Below, one piece after another: positions 11,817 through 22,946 of a DNA stretch of 64,000 nt. Each line of letters begins with the position of its first letter. The first letter of the stretch is position 1. The notes below the pieces were generated by a model. The model worked only from the letters and a program-made list of their open reading frames with translations, was not told the origin of the DNA and searched no databases. Source of the stretch: Hemibagrus wyckioides (taxonomy: Eukaryota > Chordata > Actinopteri > Siluriformes > Bagridae); NCBI RefSeq assembly GCF_019097595.1, contig NC_080729.1:4713417-4777416 (forward strand), given 5' to 3'. The translations under genes were made by a program, and so were the position numbers.

Positions 11817-13350
11817 GATACAGAAAAAGGATGGATGGAATAAACTAAAATCCCTCCATTATAATCTTCAGTGTCATATCCAGACTTGTGATGTAATAGA
11901 CAACATATTATGAAAATGCGACACATCCATACCTTTAAAAATATAGACTTATTACAGTCCCGCTGCTCTGATAAAGCGATCTGTCCTGACTTTGCCTCAA
12001 AGTGAATTTGCATTAGAAACTAGCGGGCAAGATGGGATCGTCATGCAGGAGAGTCGGATAACAAATGACAGTCGAGTTAAATTATTGTCCTCTATGTTTG
12101 ATATGACCTAAAGTCAAGCTTGTTTTTGAGAACTGATATCAAATTCCTGTGATTTTATTTTATTTAAAAAGCTACTGAGGGTAAGGTTAAGGATATGTTA
12201 ATAATTCCTCACAAGGTGCTCACAAGGATGATGAGAAAAACGTGTGTGTGTGTGTGTGTGTGTGTGAGTGTGTGTGTGTGTGTCACTGAGTATCCAGCAG
12301 ATGGAGTCATAACATTCTAACTTCTTACTTTGTGTGTGTGTGTATGTGTGTGTGTGTGTGTTTTTAAAAAAGGCATGAAAGAATGTCCAGTTGTGTCAAT
12401 TTATAGATTTCTGATCTAAACTGCTTACTGAAGATGAATAAATGATGAACATTTTATATTTAGCAACAGATAATTAGTCATAACTCAAAAAGGGGATGGA
12501 GATGATTAAGAATTAGCATACACAGAAAAGAAAACCTGTTTCTTCTTAAGATTTTCTTAGACACAACAGGTGACGTCAGAGTCAAGTGATCAATTTCAGC
12601 AGAAGCTCAGAGCCTGCCTTTGTCTATAACACATAAGTTTCCTTTCTCGCGAACCCCTTTCCAGCTAAGTATGACGAGGAATCCGTAATGGTTAAGAAAA
12701 AACACAACACCTTTATCTTAGGCTTTGCAGCGATAAGCGAAAAGGCGAGGAATTTAGACAGATGCATATCAAGTCAAACCATTTGGTTTGTCCTTCCATC
12801 TAAAGATTCCATCTGTATTCATACGTGTGAAGCCATTTGATCTGGATTGTCCAAAAAAATTTGTTTATTGAAGTTAGGGGTGTTGCTCCTGTTAACAGCA
12901 ATACTAAGGTTGCCATAGTAACAGTGTGACTAGAAAAGACAAGTACCAGATCATCACAACCCCTAGGAATAAGCCGGGATACGAGCGCTTTGAAAAACCC
13001 TTTGCGTGATCTGCTATCATTCTAAACATGTTATAATCCTTTCTACCTCTGCTTTCACTTTGTTGCATTCTATCAAATATTAAGCTAATAACACACCCAC
13101 AACCTGTCTTTCTTTTCAGACACACACTTCCAGCTTTCGATCAATGGAAGCTGTTTGCAAAAGAAAAGGAGAAAGAACTTTTACACTCAGGATCAAGTTA
13201 CATTTAATGATTTATTGTGTAGCTGTGATTATTTTTCTATTAGGTTATCATATGAGAAAATTTTAATCTATACCAGTGCTCTTTAAAGGTTAAAAACTTT
13301 GTACAGTGGCATCGTGGTTAAAAGAAATCAAGCCTATACATGTAGAAATA
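11817..13350. other. Intergenic DNA, no gene recognised
   Basis: The stretch contains two GT-rich tracts (about 12242-12284 and 12332-12361) and otherwise unremarkable sequence. The 73-residue minus-strand frame at 12904-13125 has a hydrophobic tail but no recognisable family, and is probably chance. Confidence 0.5.
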
Positions 13351-13820
13351 CTTGATCAATCAGCCATAACATTATGAGCACTGAGAGGTGAAGTGAATAA
13401 GACTCATCATGGCGTCTGTTAGTGGGTGGGATATATTAGGCAGCAAGAACATTTTGTCCTCAAAGTTGATGTGTTAGAAGCAGGAAAAATAGGCAAGCAT
13501 AAGGATTTGAGTGAGTTTGACGACGGGCCATATTGTAATGGCTAGACCACTGGATCAGAGCATCTCCAAAACTGCAGCTATTGTGGAGGTGTTCCCGGTC
13601 TGCAGTGGTCAGTATCTCTGAAAAGTATCCTGTAAGTCCTTTAAGACTTGTAAGTATCTTTTAAGTCCTTTACGTCTTAAAGGATCTGTTGCTCAAATCT
13701 TGGTGCCAGATACCAGAGCACACCTTCAGGGATGTAGTAGAGTCAGGGCTGTTTTGGCAGCAAAAGGGGGACCAACACAATATTAGGCAGGTGGTCATAA
13801 AGTTATGCATGATTGGTGTA
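13351..13820 (+). mobile_element. Internally deleted Tc1-like element, second family
   Basis: The ends form inverted repeats around CAGCCATAACATTATGAGCA and the complementary right end (TCATAAAGTTATGCATGATTGG). The left part encodes the start of a transposase (sequence around 13488-13570 reads like GKHKDLSEFD). The right part keeps only the C-terminal end (GTCAGGGCTGTTTTGGCAGC). The whole catalytic centre is missing. A related copy is at 26124-26640 with a different deletion. Confidence 0.75.
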
Positions 13821-13910
13821 GATGTTAAGAAGAAGAAAACACACGGTACATTTGAATGAATCAAGTGAAAGCTTTTGTCTTGTTGTACTATGGAGTCTTG
13901 AAAAGAAGGG

Positions 13911-14071
13911 GATGTGGTAGCTAAGTGTTTAAAGTGTTGGTCTACTGATTGGAAGATTGTGAGTTTGAGTCGCAGGTCCATCAAGCTGCCACTGTTGGGC
14001 ATCTGAGCAAGGCCCTTGATGTGAAAATGAGATAAAACTGTAAGTCACTCTAGATAAGGATGTCAGAAATG
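13911..14071 (+). repeat. tRNA-derived SINE, degenerate
   Basis: Same family as at 11641: GTGGTAGCTAAGTG head, TTGTGAGTTTGAGTC in the B-box position, CAAGCTGCCACTG body and GATAAGGATGTC tail. Confidence 0.65.
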
Positions 14072-14222
14072 AAAATTATACAATATCAGTTTTATTGAAA
14101 CTAGCCATTTGTGGGTAGCTTGTGTATGCAGAAGTGGGTGGATAGCGTTTTCCTCCAACCTTCGTCCGCTATGAAAAGATTTTGATGTCTCTGAGGAAGC
14201 ATCATAGCCTTTACCGTCCCTG

Positions 14223-14501
14223 CCCAGATAGCAAAATAGGTCTGGCCCACACAATGCACTTACACTCGGCTCACATACCACAAAGAATGATGGCCTCTGG
14301 CAAACCAGACATGGGCCAGCACTGGGCCACGCCACATAAACCAAACCATAACCGGGCCACATCTGGCATGCCATTATATAAACAGTGCCATCACTGCCAG
14401 ACCTGGTCCGCACCTGGCTGACATACCACTTGCCATGCCAGAACTCAGCCAGCAGTGCCAGCTTAATGCCAGATCTGGCCCAGTCCCATCTGCTATGTGG
14501 G
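14223..14501. mobile_element. Short non-autonomous element rich in CCAGA/TGGCCC motifs
   Basis: The ends are CCCAGATAGCA (14223-14233) and TGCTATGTGGG (14491-14501), an 11-bp inverted repeat with one mismatch. Inside are many degenerate copies of CTGGCC, CCAGAC and GGGCCA. It has no coding capacity. The class is unknown; an MITE-like DNA transposon is the best guess. Confidence 0.5.
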
Positions 14502-15272
14502 TGGTTGGTAATTAGGAGATCAAATTGTGGGGAAAAATGTGGTTAGCAATATTTATAACTACAAGCTAATTCAATTCCATAATTGACTGACTATATAAAC
14601 TGCACATGACACCTTCTATATCCCATGTGCACTCTAGAGTATGTACGTGACTGTACGTTCACGCCCGGCTTACTGTATATTAAGCACATCCTGTTGGCAG
14701 CTGGAGCTCTTGTGTGCTCTCAGAAGCGATAAGAAGGCAGATAAGCCGATAACACCAACGCTCCCTGAAAATCGACATGGCAGAATAAGCTTGCTCTCTG
14801 ATGACAAGCTCAGGGTCGTTTCAGTGCAGCGTTAATGGAATGTAATGAGTAACAGGGTGTCAGGATGCACGCTGAGACATAGAAGAGTTACCTTATCACA
14901 GAGGAGGATTTTCCTGTCATGTCTTGATTGTGCTTTAGTCAGCAAATTTCCCAACACTTTCACAGATAATTTTATCAGCCGTCAATTTCTTGGAATGTGG
15001 AAATTTGTATAGACAGCAATTGTATATAGCACAACATACCTGCATTCATATATACATTATGATATTTTCCCATATATTTTCTTCCTTTCCCACCTGTATA
15101 GTTTTTTATTGTATGGGGTTTTTTTTGTAAGGTTATTTTATTGTATGTATTGTAGCTTCTATTACATTTTATCGTATTTCTAATACAATTTCTTTTAGTA
15201 TTTTTTTGTATAGAACTAAAGACACACAGGCAATTACTCCACGGTATAAAGCATATATACAGTAGGTATAAG
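14502..15272. other. Intergenic DNA, nothing recognised
   Basis: AT-rich towards 15000-15230. The open frames at 14641-14835 and 14975-15313 have no family resemblance. Confidence 0.5.
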
Positions 15273-15482
15273 TGGCCTCCTGGTGGTCCAGCGGCAGGGT
15301 CCCACGCTCTCATTACCGTGGCCCGGGTTCGAGTCCTCGGCAGGGCGCCACCCCACCACTGAAGAGTTAACTCTCAGTGCCGGTCCCAAGTCCAGGTGAA
15401 AATGGGAGGGTTGCAACAGGTAAACCTGTGCCAAAATCATGCGGGTGCATGGTCCACTACAAACAGCGGACCCTGGGACAAA
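15273..15482 (+). repeat. tRNA-Glu-derived SINE
   Basis: The head closely follows tRNA-Glu: CCTGGTGGTCCAGCGGCAGG, then GCTCTCATTACCGTGG with the CTC anticodon position, then GGGTTCGAGTCC. The tail GAAGAGTTAACTCTCAGTGC matches the copy in the p2ry13 intron. The ends of the acceptor stem do not pair well, so this is a SINE and not a tRNA gene. Confidence 0.7.
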
Positions 15483-17365
15483 AAAATATATATATAGGTA
15501 TAAGTACAGTAAATAATTCCATTTTAAATAATTATAAGCAGTCATGTTTATTTAATCTCTATGCAGCTTGTTAAACGTGGCTCATTTATTAATCTTAAAG
15601 TTTGTTTACTTGTTTACAACGAATTCTGTAGCAGCCATGCTTTCTCACTGTTACAGAAAACATTTTGCAGCAAACCCATGTGACAGAGCGAGCATCCAAG
15701 ATCAGCCTGATTATTATTATCGTATTAGTCTTGCTAGATTAAATTATATTTTACTGATGACTTGGTTTTCACAGAAACAGATTATATGCCAGCTTGATAA
15801 TCAAATAAAGAAATTCAAAATGGAATTAGATTTTTGGAAATTGATTTTTTCCAGGGAGTTTAACTTAAAAACAATCTGTGATAATAGATAATAGGGTTGA
15901 TACAAATTTCCTAGGAAAGCGCTGAACCGCTGCTGCAAGCCCAAACACATCAGAGGTAGAGGTGAATTTCGTCACTCCACTCAGTAATAAAATATGGGGC
16001 AGAGTTCCGTCGCTGCTGCTTCCTGCTTTCATACAAACACCAAGAACGCATCAGGACAGCAGGACAGAAATAACCCCAGTCATCCAGGTGAGACTATTTA
16101 TCATTATTTATAATATAATATATATATTTTTTATACATACAGCTGCTTATCAGTATAAGGTCATGTTTCATGCATATTTCATATAGACATGTTGTGAAGC
16201 GTATAAAGAGAAACGTATGCGTAGAGGATTAATGAGTAATCTTAGATTTTTATAAAAGCATTAAATTATGATGTGTTCTAAACATCTTTGTTTCCTAGGA
16301 AGCACTTTATTGTTCAGATATTTGGAAGTGCTCTTAGTCTGAAAGTAAACAGAAAATGTTGGTCTGCAGGAAAGGCAGATAAAAAAGACTCCAAGAAAAG
16401 AATAGAAAGTATGAACAGCGTTTCAATAAATGTATATAAATAGAAATATTGCACACTATACTTTTAATCAGAACTGCATGTGTATTGATTATTTTACTCT
16501 AGATCTTTTATACCACAGTAACTAGTTTAATCCATAAACAATGGACTGCAATTCAGATCGCAGGTTTATCTAAATGCTGTTGTTGTGGGTTTTTTTTTTT
16601 GTTTGTTTTTTTGGCAACAGCTATATTCACGATCCAAAACAAATAAAAAGTGCTGTGTTTAACAACATTTAAATTATTGTTTATTTATCACTTTTTCCAT
16701 TGTCAGTGATTTTTTTTTCTTTTCCCGAAAGCATGGTTTGTTTCTTTCATAATGAGATATATTATTATATATTTTATTAATATTTAATATACATTATATA
16801 TATTTATTCTTCATATCTATATTATAAATGATTAATTTATTTTTAATTATTAATTAAAAAATAAAAATGATATATAATGTATTTCAATAAATACATTTAT
16901 AAATATTAATAAGTCCTATAAAATAATTAATCCTAGTACATGTTCTTTGCAGTTTATAATATTTAAAGACAAACTCTAATGTTTTAAATGTCATGACAGA
17001 TTAATATTATTTTTGATCAATCGGCAGCAAACTGCACACTGAACATATTGAATTACGTATAATTCGTTCGTAATTCTACATGATGCTCGAATTAGATGGT
17101 GTAAACATGAGAGTAGTGTAATCTTGGAATGGACAATGGAGGACATTCTTAATAAAAGAGAAAATCTGGCTTTTTAGACATACCCTTATAAGGGTTTGAA
17201 AGTGAGTTCATGCAATTCATGCAAACAGTATCTGAGATGAAAGTAAACCTGTAGTGAAACTCAAGCCACTTGGAAAGAAGACAGATTTGAAAGATCTGGT
17301 TCCAGAAGTTGTTTTCTTTTTTGTTTTTGTTTTGTGCAATAATTTTGTGCCTTTTATATTCTCAG
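15483..17365. other. Upstream region of gpr87, possible 5' UTR exon
   Basis: No coding exon is seen. A possible untranslated exon ends at 16087, where CATCCAG is followed by GTGAGA. The gpr87 coding exon is preceded by an acceptor ending at 17365, so an upstream exon must exist. The region 16560-16960 is very AT-rich with T-runs. Confidence 0.4.
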
Positions 17366-17367
17366 CC

Positions 17368-18378
17368 ATGGATCGTAGCAATACACTTGATGACCCACTA
17401 GGACCCTCCTCCATCATCTTCATCTGCCTGTACATAATAATCTTCACGGCCGGCCTGTTCCTGAACTCCATGGCTTTGTGGGTGTTCTTCCAGATCCGCT
17501 CGCAGAGGCGAACCTTCCTGTTATACCTGCGCAACATGGCTGTGGCAGACCTCCTCATGACCCTCACTATACCAATCAACGTGCTCATCGAGTCCAAACT
17601 GGCACCCCAGAGTCTTCGAGACGTGTCGTGTAATTACACAGCCGTGCTCTTCTACTGCTGCATGTACACCAGCATCCTCTTCCTCGGATTGGTGGCTCTG
17701 GATCGCTACTTGAAGATCGTGAGGCCGTTCGGTGGAAAGTGTGGCGCTTGTCTTTACAGTTACTCTTTCACCGTAGCCATGGCTGTAATGGTGTGGCTCA
17801 CAATGATGGGCCTTTCGCTTCCTAATACAATACTGACCAATCAGACTAGAGTGGATAAAATGAATAACTGTGCAGATCTAAAGAGTGAGCTAGGTAAAAA
17901 ATGGCATGGAGTGGTGGTCTACATAAACATATTGATCTTTTTCCTAGTTTTGATCACTCTGCTCACCTGCTACATATCCATCTACAGACACATCCATCGA
18001 TCCTCTGCCCAGTTTGTCATAGTCAGAGAGACAAACACACGTAAGCCCAAGAAAGGCCAGAACATTCTAGTCTTACTGGTTGTCTTTTTTATCTGCTTCG
18101 TGCCATATCACCTGTGTAGGATCCCGTTCACTAAAAGCCAGACCGATGGATTGCTGCTGAATTCTTCCCTGAAGACCGGGAAAAAGGCGACGCTTTTGTT
18201 GTCTATGTTTAATGTCTGTCTGGACCCCATCATTTACTTCCTCATGTGCAAGAATTTTAGAAAAAAGCTGTCTCAAGCCCTGGGAATCTGGACACCTAGT
18301 GAAAAAATGTCTGTGTACTCTCCAGAATCTACAAAGAAAGGAGTGGTCATGCTCTTTAAGGAAAGCCAATCTTCATGA
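17368..18378 (+). CDS. gpr87: GPR87-like P2Y-family receptor
   Basis: The uninterrupted frame gives 336 residues. The ATG at 17368 has a strong context (CAGCCATGG) and lies 2 nt after a splice acceptor ending at 17365; the in-frame ATG 114 nt upstream would be intronic. The product is a rhodopsin-class receptor of the P2Y12-like group in the plasma membrane. The DRY triplet is at residues 112-114. Other marks are CFVPYHLCRIPF in helix 6, CLDPIIYFLMC in helix 7, and YRHIHRSSAQFV after helix 5, which resembles GPR87 more than P2RY14. Human GPR87 has been linked to lysophosphatidic acid; the ligand here is not known. Unlike its neighbour p2ry13, no intron interrupts the helix 5 to helix 6 region. 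Assignment within the group is good but not certain. Confidence 0.85.
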   Translation: MDRSNTLDDPLGPSSIIFICLYIIIFTAGLFLNSMALWVFFQIRSQRRTFLLYLRNMAVADLLMTLTIPINVLIESKLAPQSLRDVSCNYTAVLFYCCMYTSILFLGLVALDRYLKIVRPFGGKCGACLYSYSFTVAMAVMVWLTMMGLSLPNTILTNQTRVDKMNNCADLKSELGKKWHGVVVYINILIFFLVLITLLTCYISIYRHIHRSSAQFVIVRETNTRKPKKGQNILVLLVVFFICFVPYHLCRIPFTKSQTDGLLLNSSLKTGKKATLLLSMFNVCLDPIIYFLMCKNFRKKLSQALGIWTPSEKMSVYSPESTKKGVVMLFKESQSS

Positions 18379-18876
18379 GGAAAATCAGTGTTGTGTGAAC
18401 AGAAAGCTTATATATAACTTATGGCAGCTGATCAATATTATAAATCTGTACTCACTCACCAGCTACTTTAAGACAAGCGCTGTAAAAATTTCTAAATGAC
18501 CTGAATGAACTAAAATTTCTAAATGAGACGCTTTTCTGCTCACCGTGGTTGTAAAGAGTGGTTGTTTGACGTACTGGAGCCTTTTTTTTGCACCGTTCTG
18601 TGGATACTTTAGACTCTGTGTGGAAAATCCAGCAGCTTATACAGTGTTATCTAAAACAACCATGCCATAGTTTAATGAAGGTTACATTTGTTTTCCTCAT
18701 TTTTAACTTAACTGCAGGTCCTCACCTGTATCTGTATCACTTCTTGTGTTACGCTGCTGCCACTTGATTGATTGTTCAGATATTTGGATAAACATGCAGG
18801 TGGACATATTGGTGTGGACAGTAAGGGTACATAAACTCTATATATACCTGTATATATATGCTATTTGTATTGTCAG

Positions 18877-18915
<39 letters not shown>
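18877..18915. repeat. (AT)n microsatellite
   Basis: About 19 AT units in the likely gpr87 3' UTR. Confidence 0.9.
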
Positions 18916-18916
<1 letters not shown>

Positions 18917-19067
18917 TGTTTGATTATATCATTGTTTATATTGTATTTTTGTATATTAAAAATAACTTTAAGGATCTAAACATTGTCCTTTTTAGTTGAC
19001 CACATATAACTGAAGATTCTACATTTGGGTTACATTACAGAATGCTCTTTTTATAGGAGAAAAAGAG

Positions 19068-19073
19068 AATAAA
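19068..19073 (+). terminator. Candidate polyadenylation signal of gpr87
   Basis: AATAAA lies 690 nt after the gpr87 stop. An earlier variant, ATTAAA, is at 18955. No transcript evidence is available to choose between them. Confidence 0.35.
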
Positions 19074-19408
19074 TGGTTAGAATTAGCAACTTTTATTGAT
19101 AAATCATAGAGTCCTCTTTGATTAAAAGTAAGCTATTGAAGAAAGGCTTATTTTAGACATTTGACCTCGATCCAGTTTGGATCAATTACAACATCCTCCA
19201 TGTAAATGTTCAACCGGACGCTCATGAGATATTGTGTTTGTTAAAAATAGACAGACTGAGGAACAGATAAAAAGAGAGATGGGCCTTGAGTTTTTGAACA
19301 TGAATGTTAGCATTAAATGACAAAAACAAGAATTAAGTTCTTGAAGGAAAAACTATTACACTGTTTGGATCAATTCCCATGCAAGTCCATCAAATTCAAT
19401 TCACTCAG

Positions 19409-19414
19409 TTTATT
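19409..19414 (-). terminator. Candidate polyadenylation signal of neu3
   Basis: AATAAA on the minus strand, about 170 nt after the neu3 stop. The surrounding sequence resembles the AATTGAATT-type tail of a retroposon, so the signal may be repeat-derived. Confidence 0.4.
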
Positions 19415-19581
19415 TGCGCTACAATGCTAATTAGCACCATACAGACATATATGTATATGAACATTAGTGATGGAGCTTGACAAATATCTATAGATTTCTA
19501 TTCTGCAGGTTCAACATATTTTTGGTTCTTTTCTTAGGACAGGAAAACAAATGGAATTTCGAGTTTGTTTATATTCTGCGG

Positions 19582-22127
19582 TTAACACACTCTACAAATT
19601 TGACCCACGTTCTTCTTCCTCCTCCTCCTCTTTTTCTCTGCTGATTTTACACTACTCAGACGAGGTAGGACCTGGGGGAGGTTGTTAATAAGCTCAAACA
19701 ATGTAAATATGCAAAATGAAATCTCATCAAATGCTGTCCTTGTGCCGTTTTCAAATAAACAGGCAAAAACAGGAACCGGTGATTCGTCTGTAGATGCCAC
19801 CTCCATATAAGCCAGGTCCGAGTATGCACTCGGACCCTCGTAGATGACCCACGGTCCTGTCCAGCTGTCCGGGTCACGGGGCCGCACGTTGAGGTACAAG
19901 CCAAGATCCTGGCGAGCCTTGGGCCAGGTTGGATGTCCATACACCACCCAGGTTGGTGCTAAAAACTTCTCAGATGGGCTTGCTGCAGTGGAAGATGATT
20001 GGACTTCACCCAAATCGGACTTCTGGAGGAGGTTGAAAGGTGCTGGAAAGCCGATCACACTCCCATGACAGCCATTTCTAGGCTCCACAAGCTTGTGCAC
20101 CAGTTGTCCTCTTTGGAAAATGGTACCATTATCAAAACTGAGGGCCTGAACACGGGAGCCGAGGGCACTGCGGCCATTAAGGTAGAGCACGTTGGTCCCG
20201 TCCTCTTCGTCCACTGAGACCAGCTGACACTCCACGCATTCAGGCTCTGGCACGGTTTCACCAAAATGCCATGTCCTGCCATGTGTGTCGCTGTAGAAGC
20301 AGAAGGAGTGCGGAGTGGTTTTAGTCATCTTTCCGAAGCACTGCTTGCAGTCAATGTAGTAGGTGTAGGCTGGGATCAGCAGACGGCCAGACTTTAACTG
20401 GATCCCATGACCTGGGCCGAGAGCGAAGGTAGCCCACACTATACATAAAAACAGAGTTAGCCAATAGATGGTGTTACATTACTAGACCATTTTACCTTTG
20501 GCCAACATGAAATGTTTGAAATATTTGCTAGGTTTTGGGTCCATATGCAAAACCACTGACAAAAACTGCTCAGTTTTATCATCTCTCAAGTTTGGATAAA
20601 TGCTTTACTCAAATGAGGCAATGTAACTGTAAATATAAATCTGAAAACAAATGTTAGAATTGTATAAACAGAATACAAGGGTTGAAGCATGACTTCTGCC
20701 CCCCAGCCCTGTACCCTTGGAAATCTCAGAAAGAAATAGCTTTTGAAGTTTATACCTAGGATATGGCAAGCTAAAACATGCCCGTGATGGTACTACTCCT
20801 GCAAAAAGGAAAAGTATAGTTTGGTATTTCTGAGTGTGAGAATTCAGTGGACATTTTGAACAATTTCTTGCTCTAACACACCTTCGAGTGAAAAAAGTGC
20901 TGTAGTTCCCAATGAAGTACTAGAACTTCTTGTTCCAAAGCAACTCTTTACTACAATGGAATAAACAATACTGTTTTTGGGGGGTGGATCCTGTTTCAAC
21001 ATAATTATGGTCTCAAATTTTACATTCCAGTGAATGAGGCAGGTTTAAATTCGGACATTAACTAATACAGTGGAACCTCGGCATACGAATGCCCTCCCTT
21101 ACAAATGTTTGCATTGAGAATTGAAATTTTGCAAGAACCTTGCATCTGCATATGAAGCACTTTCGGTGTATGAACGAACCGAACCGAAACAACCAAACGC
21201 CGGCTAAGTAGCGGGTACATCCGGGAGCCATTCAAAACTTGTTTGCGTCAGTGGAAACCCAAGCAAAGCGAGTTTATGAATTTTACAAACATTTTTTAAG
21301 TCAGAGGAAGCTGTTTCGAAAGACTCAATACATGATACCAACATTGCCTAGGGTATGTGCTCAAAAGCTAGGTGATTTTTGGGGTGCTTGTTTGTTGACA
21401 GATTGGTGGCGTGGATGGTCCGTTCTATTTTTAGTCCATGCTTGAAGGCACAACTTCCTGTGAGGACAAATTTTCACCTTAAGAACTCGCCACCAGAAAG
21501 AATTCAATTTGTATGCTGGGGTTCTACTGTATAGCATCCAGGAACTAAGAACTCACCTTTAATTGTGTCTCCTATGACCGTCTTAGTGAGGTCAGTGGCA
21601 GGACTCCAGGTCTCCCCATTGTCCTGACTGTACACGTAGCATAGCCTAGTGACATTGATGCCTGTCACCAGCTGATATGACTCTGTGGTGTGACCGAGCA
21701 CCGCGATGAAGAAGAGGAAAATTGTCCCGGTGAAGGAGTCGTACACGGGACACGGGTTCATTGAACGGTGACCTTTCAGAACAGCCGTGCTAATGACTCG
21801 CATGTCTTCCCACTAGATCGAGGAAAAGAACAAAGGAGATGTGAGATTCACATAGCTTAAATGTATGCATTCAAAACTAAAAGAAGTTTGAGACGCTGTT
21901 GCTTCTTCCTTGCCGACCTCTACATAGGTCCTGTAGAAGGTGCCCTTGCGCATGACAAGCAGGTGAGCCTGGGAATCTGCAGGACTGATTCTCTCCTCAC
22001 AGAAGGCCAGGAAGCAGGAGGAGTGCTGCAAGAAGATCAGAGCAGGTATGCGGTACGTCACTCCATTCGCTTCCTTCCGGAACAGCACGGAACGGGCGGG
22101 GAAATAGGAGCTACGATGGGAATCCAT
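19582..22127 (-). CDS. neu3: Sialidase-3-like ganglioside sialidase
   Basis: Coding exons on the minus strand are 22127-21918, 21812-21557 and 20438-19582. They give 440 residues (human NEU3 is about 428) and stay in frame throughout. The family removes terminal sialic acid, mainly from gangliosides at the plasma membrane. The sialidase FRIP-type motif YRIP is at residues 25-28. The catalytic Arg and Asp are probably R26, R46 and D51. Asp boxes SQDNGETW (132-139) and SDTHGRTW (205-212) are present, as is the AYSDLAYME segment with the likely nucleophile Tyr. The region from VWATFALGPGHG to IPAYTYYI matches NEU3. The first donor is gtcggc, a weak site; the others are standard. The start ATG lies 6 nt after an acceptor, implying an untranslated upstream exon. 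The C terminus is odd: KKRRRRKK followed by a CRVC ending. Two transposon remnants sit in its introns. Confidence 0.9.
21068..21529. mobile_element. Non-autonomous pogo/Tigger-like element
   Basis: The ends CAGTGGAACCTCGGCATACG and its imperfect inverted match ending TGGGGTTCTACTG are flanked by TA on both sides. The 462 bp inside has no transposase. The CAGTGGAACCTCGG-type end is typical of pogo/Tigger elements; I assign the class from that alone. It lies in the last intron of neu3. Confidence 0.65.
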
Positions 22128-22398
22128 AAGGTACTGAGAAGAAAAAATGAATTTAGGTCACAATCAGAAATATAATCTGATTGTTGTCTGCGGGATCCTC
22201 AGCAACCACATAATCTTCGAAGAACTTCCACTATTCACGCAAAATGATACTATTGGATGTGTATTATTTTTGTTTAGTTGCTGTTCTCTAATCTGTCTAA
22301 TCAATTCTAGCAGTGCTTATATGTAGTATAACCTCATTAGGATGTTTCACGCTTGTCTGTGTCTGTGTGTACATAAATTTTAATTCTGGTAACAGATA

Positions 22399-22946
22399 CA
22401 CTATATTGCCAAAAGTTTTGGGACACCTGCTTGAACATGCACATGAATGTAACATGGACTTGACCCACCCTTTGCAGCTATAACAGCTTCAACTCTTCTG
22501 GGAAGGCTTTCCACAAGGTTTAGGAGTGAGTTCATGGGAATTTTTGACCATTCCCCTAGAAGCGCATTTGTGAGGTCAGGCACTGATTTAGGACGAGAAG
22601 GTTTGGTTCTCAGTCTCCGCTCTAATTCATCCCAAAGGTGTTCTATCGGGTTGAGGTCAGGACTCTGTGCAGGCCAGTCAAGTTCCTCCACACCAAACTC
22701 GCTCATCCATGTCTTTATGGACCTTGCTTTGTGCACTGGTGTGCAGTCATTTTGGAACAGGAAGGGGTCATCCCCGAACTGTTCCCACAAAGCTGACAGC
22801 ATGAAATTGTACAAAATGTCTTGGTATGAAGCTGAAGCATTAAGAGTTCCTTTCACTGGAACTAAGGGGCCGAGTCCAACCCCTGAAAAACAACACCTGA
22901 ATTCAGTGATTTGGAGGCGTGTCCCAAAACCTTTGGCAATATAGCG
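22399..22946 (-). mobile_element. Internally deleted Tc1-like element (short derivative 2)
   Basis: It begins CACTATATTGCCAAAAG after TA and ends TTTGGCAATATAGCG before TA. The minus strand has the largest surviving transposase piece of this set (151 residues, 22401-22856). That piece holds the second Asp region (FQNDCTPVHK) and the Glu region ([17 protein letters not shown]) but not the N-terminal DNA-binding part. The deletion junction is at about 22894. It sits in the first intron of neu3. Confidence 0.88.

Larger units (their letters stand above)
18379..19581. other. Convergent 3' flanks of gpr87 and neu3
   Basis: The gpr87 and neu3 genes point at each other here. A long AT run lies at 18877-18915. 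Candidate polyadenylation signals for gpr87 are ATTAAA at 18955 and AATAAA at 19068. For neu3 on the minus strand, AATAAA is at 19414-19409. Confidence 0.5.

Noticed and set aside
12904..13125. 73-residue frame with a hydrophobic C-terminal half
   Set aside because: A single short frame without homology, promoter or conserved motif. The hydrophobic stretch is explained by AT-rich sequence.
15300..15370. Possible tRNA-Glu gene
   Set aside because: The acceptor stem does not pair well and a long SINE tail follows directly. A second copy with the same tail exists at 4224.
17254..17367. Upstream in-frame ATG extending gpr87 by 38 residues
   Set aside because: A splice acceptor ends at 17365, the extra residues are low-complexity and unlike the family, and the ATG at 17368 has a much better context.
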